Shown here one piece after another: positions 58,785 to 64,000 of a stretch of DNA of 64,000 nucleotides. The notes under the pieces are model-generated. The model saw only the letters and a program-made list of their open reading frames with translations. It was not told the DNA's origin and made no database searches. Positions within the stretch are counted from its first letter, which is position 1. The number at the start of each line of letters is the position of its first letter. The DNA is from Theodoxus fluviatilis (lineage: Eukaryota; Mollusca; Gastropoda; Cycloneritida; Neritidae). The position numbers and the translations under genes are program-made. The DNA lies in the NCBI GenBank assembly GCA_034096865.1, contig JAWQFJ010026605.1:88723-152722 (forward strand), given 5' to 3'.

Positions 58785-60527
58785 TGCAGGAGTGTTGTAT
58801 GAATGGTATAGGAAAGATGTAGTAGTGTTGTAGGAATGGTATAGGAAAGGTATAGCAAAAATGCAGGAGTGTTGCAGGAAATATATATTTAGGAAAGGTG
58901 CAGGAGTGTTGCTGGAAATATATATTTAGGAAAGGTGCAGGAGTGTTGTAGGAATGGTCTAGAAAAGGTGCAGGAATGTTGTAGGAAAGGTGCAGGGATG
59001 TTGTAGGAAAGGTCTAGGAAAGGTGCAGGAGTGTTGTAGGAAAGGTGCAGGAGTGCTGTAGGAATGGTATAGGAAAGGTATAGCGAAAATGCAGGAGTGT
59101 TGCAGGAAATATATATTTAGGAAAGGTGCAGGAGTGTTGCTGGAAATATATATTTAGGAAAGGTGCAGGAGTGTTGTAGGAAAGGTCTAGGAAAGGTGCA
59201 GGAGTGTTGTAGGAAAGGTGCAGGAGTGTTGTAGGAAAGGTATAGGAAAGGTGCAGGAGTGTTGTAGGAAAGGTGCAGGAAATATATATATTTAGGAAAG
59301 GTGCAGGAGTGTTGTAGGAAAGGTATAGGAAAGGTGCAGGAGTGTTGTAGGAAAGGTATAGGAAAGGTGCAGGAGTGTTGTAGGAAAGGTGCAGGAAATA
59401 TATATATTTAGGAAAGGTGCAGGAGTGTTGTAGGAAAGGTCTAGGAAAGGTGCAGGAGTGTTGTAGGAAAGGTGCAGGAGTGTTGTAGGAAAGGTGCAGG
59501 AAAGGTGCAGGAGTGTTGTGGGAAAGGTCTAGGAAAGGTGCAGGAGTGTTGTAGGAAAGGTATAGGAAAGGTGCAGGAGTGTTGTAGGAAAGGTGCAGGT
59601 GTGTTGTAGGAAAGGTATAGGAAAGGTGCAGGAGTGTTGTAGGAAAGGTGCAGGAGTGTTGTAGGAAAGGTGCAGGAAAGGTGCAGAAGTGTTGTAGGAA
59701 AGGTCTAGGAAAGGTGCAGGAGTGTTGTAGGAAAGGTGCAGGAAATATATATTTAGGAAAGGTGCAGGAGTGTTGTAGGAAAGGTCTAGGAAAGGTGCAG
59801 GAGTGTTGTAGGAAAGGTATAGGAAAGGTGCAGGAGTGTTGTAGGAAAGGTATAGGAAAGGTGCAGGAGTGTTGTAGGAAAGGTGCAGGAGTGTTGTAGG
59901 AAAGGTGCAGGGATGTTGTAGGAAAGGTATAGGAAAGGTGCAGGAGTGTTGTAGGAAAGGTGCAGGAGTGTTGTAGGAAAGGTATAGGAAAGGTGCAGGT
60001 GTGTTGTAGGAAAGGTATAGGAAAGGTGCAGGAGTGTTGTAGGAAAGGTATAGGAAAGGTGCAGGAGTGTTGTAGGAAAGGTGCAGGAGTGTTGTAGGAA
60101 AGGTGCAGGAGTGTTGTAGGAAAGGTCTAGGAAAGGTGCAGGAGTGTTGTAGGAAAGGTATAGGAAAGGTGCAGGGATGTTGTAGGAAAGGTATAGGAAA
60201 GGTGCAGGTGTCTGGTGTGTTGTAGGAAAGGTGCAGGGATGTTGTAGGAAAGGTCTAGGAAAGGTGCAGGAGTGTTGTAGGAAAGGTATAGGAAAGGTGC
60301 AGGAGTGTTGTAGGAAAGGTATAGGAAAGGTGCAGGTGTGTTGTAGGAAAGGTGCAGGGATGTTGTAGGAAAGGTCTAGGAAAGGTGCAGGAGTGTTGTA
60401 GGAAAGGTATAGGAAAGGTGCAGGAGTGTTGTAGGAAAGGTGCAGGAGTGTTGTAGGAAAGGTATAGGAAAGGTGCAGGAGTGTTGTAGGAAAGGTATAG
60501 GAAAGGTGCAGGTGTGTTGTAGGAAAG
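58785..60527 (+). repeat. Minisatellite built from 11-bp modules, left part
   Basis: Modules gaaaggtgcag, gagtgttgtag and gaaaggtatag (or gaaaggtctag) are each 11 bp and recombine in varying order. A 15-17-bp module gaaatatatatttag is mixed in at 58885-59400 and near 59745. Frames across it are not genes. Confidence 0.97.
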
Positions 60528-61197
60528 CAGACCTGTGCACTTGTACGATAAAATCGTAATTTTTACGATTTTCGCCTGGCATGAACGATAAAATCGTAAT
60601 TTTTACGATTTTCGCCTGGCATGAAAAATCTTCTGATTTTTCACTCTACGGACCGGCATTACTTTTTTCTGTACAATTTCGGCCAGTTTCGGCAATTGCC
60701 GCGCTCGCCTTCGTGGTCCGCCAGTGGCATGCGCGGCCAAAGTACAAGCCTATCATATAACTCTATGTTTACTGACTCCAGTTCATGCAGAAGAGGTTTC
60801 TCTACAGTCTTCAGCTTGGCCAATCAAAAATCAGGGCGATTTTATGTGCGGTATAGTAGAAATTATGGGCTATCCTGTACGAATGGAAGTGGACGCTCGA
60901 GGCAACATGTCGCGATCGCGAAATCTGTTTGAGGATTTTAATCCTTCAGCTGCCGAAGATGAAGATGATGAGGAAACTTTAGATGAAGTGATCAGGCAAG
61001 CTGTAATTAGCTCAAGAATGCCGACCTCTCAAGCTGCGAGTGATCGAGAGGTGGGAGAGGATGACAGTGAGGGTTGGATGCGAACAGTTCAACAGCTGAT
61101 GACCCGCAAATTGCGCCGTTCACGGGCGAGTCGTTTAAATCTTACGATTTTTATCTTCTTGTCTTATGATTATTCCAATGGAGGGTGCACAGGTCTG
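60528..61197. mobile_element. 670-bp TIR element, CAGACCTGTGCAC ends, 6-bp TSD
   Basis: Ends CAGACCTGTGCAC and GTGCACAGGTCTG (13 bp, perfect), with GGAAAG on both sides (60522-60527, 61198-61203). It is inserted in the 11-bp-module array. The first 100 bp contain two copies of a 40-bp unit (60545-60584, 60585-60624) rich in aaatcgtaatttttacgatt. The inside has a + frame (about 60850-61130) with an acidic stretch (AAEDEDDEETLDEVI) and no transposase motif. Same family type as 19177-19559. Confidence 0.85.
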
Positions 61198-61606
61198 GGA
61201 AAGGTGCAGGAGTGTTGTAGGAAAGGTATAGGAAAGGTGCAGGAGTGTTGTAGGAAAGGTGCAGGAGTGTTGTAGGAAAGGTATAGGAAAGGTGCAGGAG
61301 TGTTGTAGGAAAGGTGTAGGTGTGTTGTAGGAAAGGTGCAGGAGTGTTGTAGGAAAGGTCTAGGAAAGGTGCAGGAGTGTTGTAGGAAAGGTATAGGAAA
61401 GGTGCAGGGGTGTTGTAGGAAAGGTGCAGGGGTGTTGTAGGAAAGGTGCAGGAGTGTTGTAGGAAAGGTGCAGGAGTGTTGTAGAAAAGGTGCAGGTGTG
61501 TTGTAGGAAAGGTGCAGGAGTGTTGTAGGAAAGGTCTAGGAAAGGTGCAGGAGTGTTGTAGGAAAGGTATAGGAAAGGTGCAGGAGTGTTGTAGGAAAGG
61601 TCTATG
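61198..61606 (+). repeat. Minisatellite built from 11-bp modules, right part
   Basis: Continuation of the array after the TIR element with the same modules. Confidence 0.96.
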
Positions 61607-61713
61607 TTACAAGTAGTAATAAGATGTCTAATCTTTTCTTTGGTTCGTTAATTGTCTAGGGTAACTTCCCCAGCGAAACGGTCTGGAATCTTTCCACAAC
61701 AATTCTAGAAATG

Positions 61714-61731
61714 TTCCAGAATATTCTAGAA
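61714..61731. promoter_or_regulatory. HSE-type array, 4 units
   Basis: TTCcaGAAtaTTCtaGAA: four alternating nTTCn/nGAAn pentamers with perfect 5-bp phasing, the consensus bound by heat-shock factor trimers. Binding is inference. Confidence 0.5.
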
Positions 61732-61797
61732 TATGACTTCTGGAACCAAAGTCCAAGGTTCTGGAATAATGACAGAAGGTTAAATGAGAATTCAAGA

Positions 61798-61854
61798 GAA
61801 TATTCTAGAATATATTCTAGAATATTCTAGAATATATTCTAGAATATTCTAGAA
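61798..61854. promoter_or_regulatory. HSE-type array, 11 half-sites
   Basis: Alternating GAA and TTC blocks; most are 2 bp apart, with 4-bp gaps after 61810 and 61832, so three phased sub-arrays of 3, 4 and 4 units. Confidence 0.45.
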
Positions 61855-63631
61855 TATGCTAGAATGGTAATGAATGTTCTTGAATCCTTACAGACGAAGA
61901 AGGAAACACAGTTCTAGAATAATTCTGGAATTATTCCAGATTATTCTGGAATGTTATTCCAGAATATTATAAAAAACTGACAGATAATTCTGGAACAATT
62001 CAAGATGAAATTCCAGAAAACTGACTGCACATTCTGGAACAATTCAAGAACAATAATTATATTATTGAGAAGAATAATTAGGTATGAGAGTATTTTGGAA
62101 TTGTTTAGCAAAAACATTCAAACAGAATATTTAGTTAAAAAATAACAAACCAATCTCTGTTAAATGTAGATTATTTAATACAGATTTTGAAATGGTACTC
62201 ATCAGATGGTGTTTGAAACAACTGCACACATCAGAGATTCAGATAATATCTGAATCACCAATTTCCATCCAACTGATTTTATCAATCAAATCCCTTTCAT
62301 AATTGTACCTCATACCTTGCAATTCTTGTGAGCAGTGAAGAAAGTTATTGGGGACCTAATTGTAGATGCAGGTACCGCCACAGAGAAAGGAATCTGTCTC
62401 TCGATTGCCTTGGGGAACTTAGTCTCGAAACCTACGTCGACGGAAAAGCCACTTCTGTCGGCAAAAATCTTGCTTCTCAGGCAAGCGAAGCACACCCATT
62501 GCGATGGAGAGACCGATGAAAGTTTTAATCTCAGGAACTGTCACAAGTGCCCACTTGGATCTGGTAGGAGGTGGATTCCTCTCTCTCTCTTTCTCTCAGC
62601 ATACCGATGTGTCTCTGTCACAAGCGTTCCCACATCGCGCATGATCGCGTCTGTGAAGATCAGAGAAGACATGAAGAGGTTTTGCGTCCGAGGGGATGTC
62701 AATCTTTACTCCTTGAGCGCGTCGAAAGGCGTGTCGCATACGAGAACGAAAATTTTCTGTCTGCCACGATCCTTGGAAGCCTAGAAACTCTTCCTCCGAC
62801 GATTCCTCTTCCAACATCTCTCGCATCAGACATCGCCAAAATCAGCATCAATGTCGCTTCCTTCGCTCTCATCCGATGGGGAGTCGGCCATGACGCGAAA
62901 AAAGTCAGAACGTCAGTCGAAATCTCGACAAAAATCACCACAACACAGCTAAAACTGGTCCGATTTCGATCACAGCTAAAACTGGTCCGATTTCGATCAA
63001 ACTTGCACAAGTTTGAAAGCGATCTAAGTGCGCGGTCTCTCTGCTTCCCAGCAGTCATTGCGATAAGTCGGCCACTTCCGTTTGCTAATGCTATTTTTAG
63101 ATCTTGACGTAAACAAGGCAAGGGTACGATCAGACGCGTAATTGTCGCTCCCATGGACATTGTATATTGGATCCATGATCGCACGGGACTACAATTCCCA
63201 TCAGTAGTCATCCACTCGGGCCGTGACAAACACTAGTTGCTCTATTATTAAATTCTGAGTTTTAATCAAGATCACTATTGTGTATTGCAAAGAAATGTGC
63301 ACACTGCAACTGTGAGCGACTCAGCGAGTTATGATTAGAACTGTTCTGTGATCAGAAAATGAAAATTGTGGACAATTAAGAACTGTGAATGAACTTTAGG
63401 TGATTTAACACTAAATCTTATATTCTGTGTGTGATCACAAAAGTGTCTTGCATGTGTGTTGAAATGCTTTATTGTTCACTTCTTTTTTTAAATATCATTT
63501 TATTTACAATTTTCTATAATATTCTTTGAATGGTCTTGTTCTAGAATAATATTCTAAGAAAAAGTAACGTTCTAGAATTTTCTAGAATTATTCTGGAATT
63601 AAAGAATTCTAGAATTATTCCATCAAATTTA

Positions 63632-63659
63632 TTCCAGAACATTCTAGAATGTTCTAGAA
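63632..63659. promoter_or_regulatory. HSE-type array, 6 perfect units
   Basis: TTC at 63632, 63642 and 63652 alternate with GAA at 63637, 63647 and 63657, all with 2-bp spacers. Six phased pentamers would fit two HSF trimers. Confidence 0.5.
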
Positions 63660-63697
63660 TTTTAGAAATTTCTAGAATGTCATTTCGCCGGGGTTGC

Positions 63698-64000
63698 ATT
63701 ATCTACTTGCCACCTTCCAGTCCCCATTCAGACAACGATGACGTACGTCCACAAATGAGGAATGGGATACCGAAATCAAACTTCAAAAATAGCTTTAATC
63801 ATGGATAAACAAATTGGTCATGAGTGAAATTTTCGACACAATATTCAATAAGTCAAGGAGATACTGAAACGCATTGCTAATTAAAATAAACCTTTCCCCA
63901 AAATAAACAATACTTAAAAGAAAACGGCCTGCCAAGCCATAGTAAACCAGTACTTATCTGTGACTTGTGGAGGTCAGCCAATCAGCAGCGAGCGCGTTCT
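63698..64000. other. Unassigned sequence at window end
   Basis: No repeat or coding motif seen. Confidence 0.4.

Larger units (their letters stand above)
61665..63697. mobile_element. ~2-kb TIR-like element with TTCTAGAA-rich ends
   Basis: CCCCAGCGAAACG (61668-61680) and, inverted, CCCCGGCGAAATG (63681-63693) match at 11/13. Just inside both ends are dense TTCTAGAA/TTCCAGAA/TTCTGGAA repeats (61701-62050 and 63540-63680). The centre (62330-63230) is GC-richer, with open frames on both strands but no known motif, and a 27-bp direct repeat (ctaaaactggtccgatttcg) near 62948/62974. The superfamily is unknown and the exact edges and TSD were not resolved. Confidence 0.5.

Noticed and set aside
62699..63229. 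Minus frame of 176 codons in the HSE-bearing element as its transposase
   Set aside because: No DDE, zinc-finger or recombinase motif is visible; kept only as an unknown interior.

Overview
This window looks like nuclear DNA from a repeat-rich marine invertebrate, most likely a mollusc and probably a gastropod. That is an inference from vertebrate-like GT-AG introns, very long microsatellites, dense DNA transposons and LINEs, and two animal genes. There is no prokaryotic gene organisation. Nearly all long open reading frames are translations of tandem repeats or transposon fossils, not host genes.

Two host genes can be read exon by exon. (1) A cryptochrome-DASH (CRY-DASH) gene on the + strand. 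Ten exons lie between 2690 and 37112 and join in phase into about 416 residues of the photolyase/cryptochrome FAD-binding half, ending in the family-typical C-terminus; the N-terminal ~110 residues are upstream of or unrecognised in the window. (2) MED29 (Mediator subunit 29) on the - strand, complete in four exons from 56898 down to 42695 (163 residues). The genes converge tail to tail; the ~5.6 kb between their stop codons is mostly minisatellites. A short putative first coding exon (57068-57207, +) diverges from MED29 over a ~170 bp gap and could mark a third gene.

Layout: 1-2.7 kb, unassigned sequence with a 0.67 kb CT/GTCT microsatellite. 2.7-9.1 kb, CRY-DASH exons with (CA)n, (GA)n and a small piggyBac-like element. 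9.1-17.9 kb, an intron that has the same 24-bp minisatellite near both ends and holds a decayed transposase-like gene split by a 4.3 kb 28/30-bp minisatellite. 18-29.6 kb, an intron with an L1-like LINE broken by six later insertions, then a second LINE fragment. 29.6-37.1 kb, the last CRY-DASH exons, a Harbinger-like element and a 61-bp minisatellite. 38.4-42.6 kb, three minisatellite arrays. 42.7-56.9 kb, MED29 with introns full of transposon fragments, including a Helentron-like element with a matching empty site. 58.8-61.6 kb, an array made of 11-bp modules, split by a TIR element. 61.7-63.7 kb, a TIR-like element whose ends carry heat-shock-element-type TTCnnGAA arrays.

The strongest observations are the nested transposons, because several target-site duplications can be read exactly and removing the insertions restores the LINE reading frame; the Helentron-like pair with an empty site; the two CAGACCTG elements with 6-bp duplications; the 37-bp array that changes sequence but not period; and the HSE-bearing element. 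No computation was run; family assignments come from recognised motifs.
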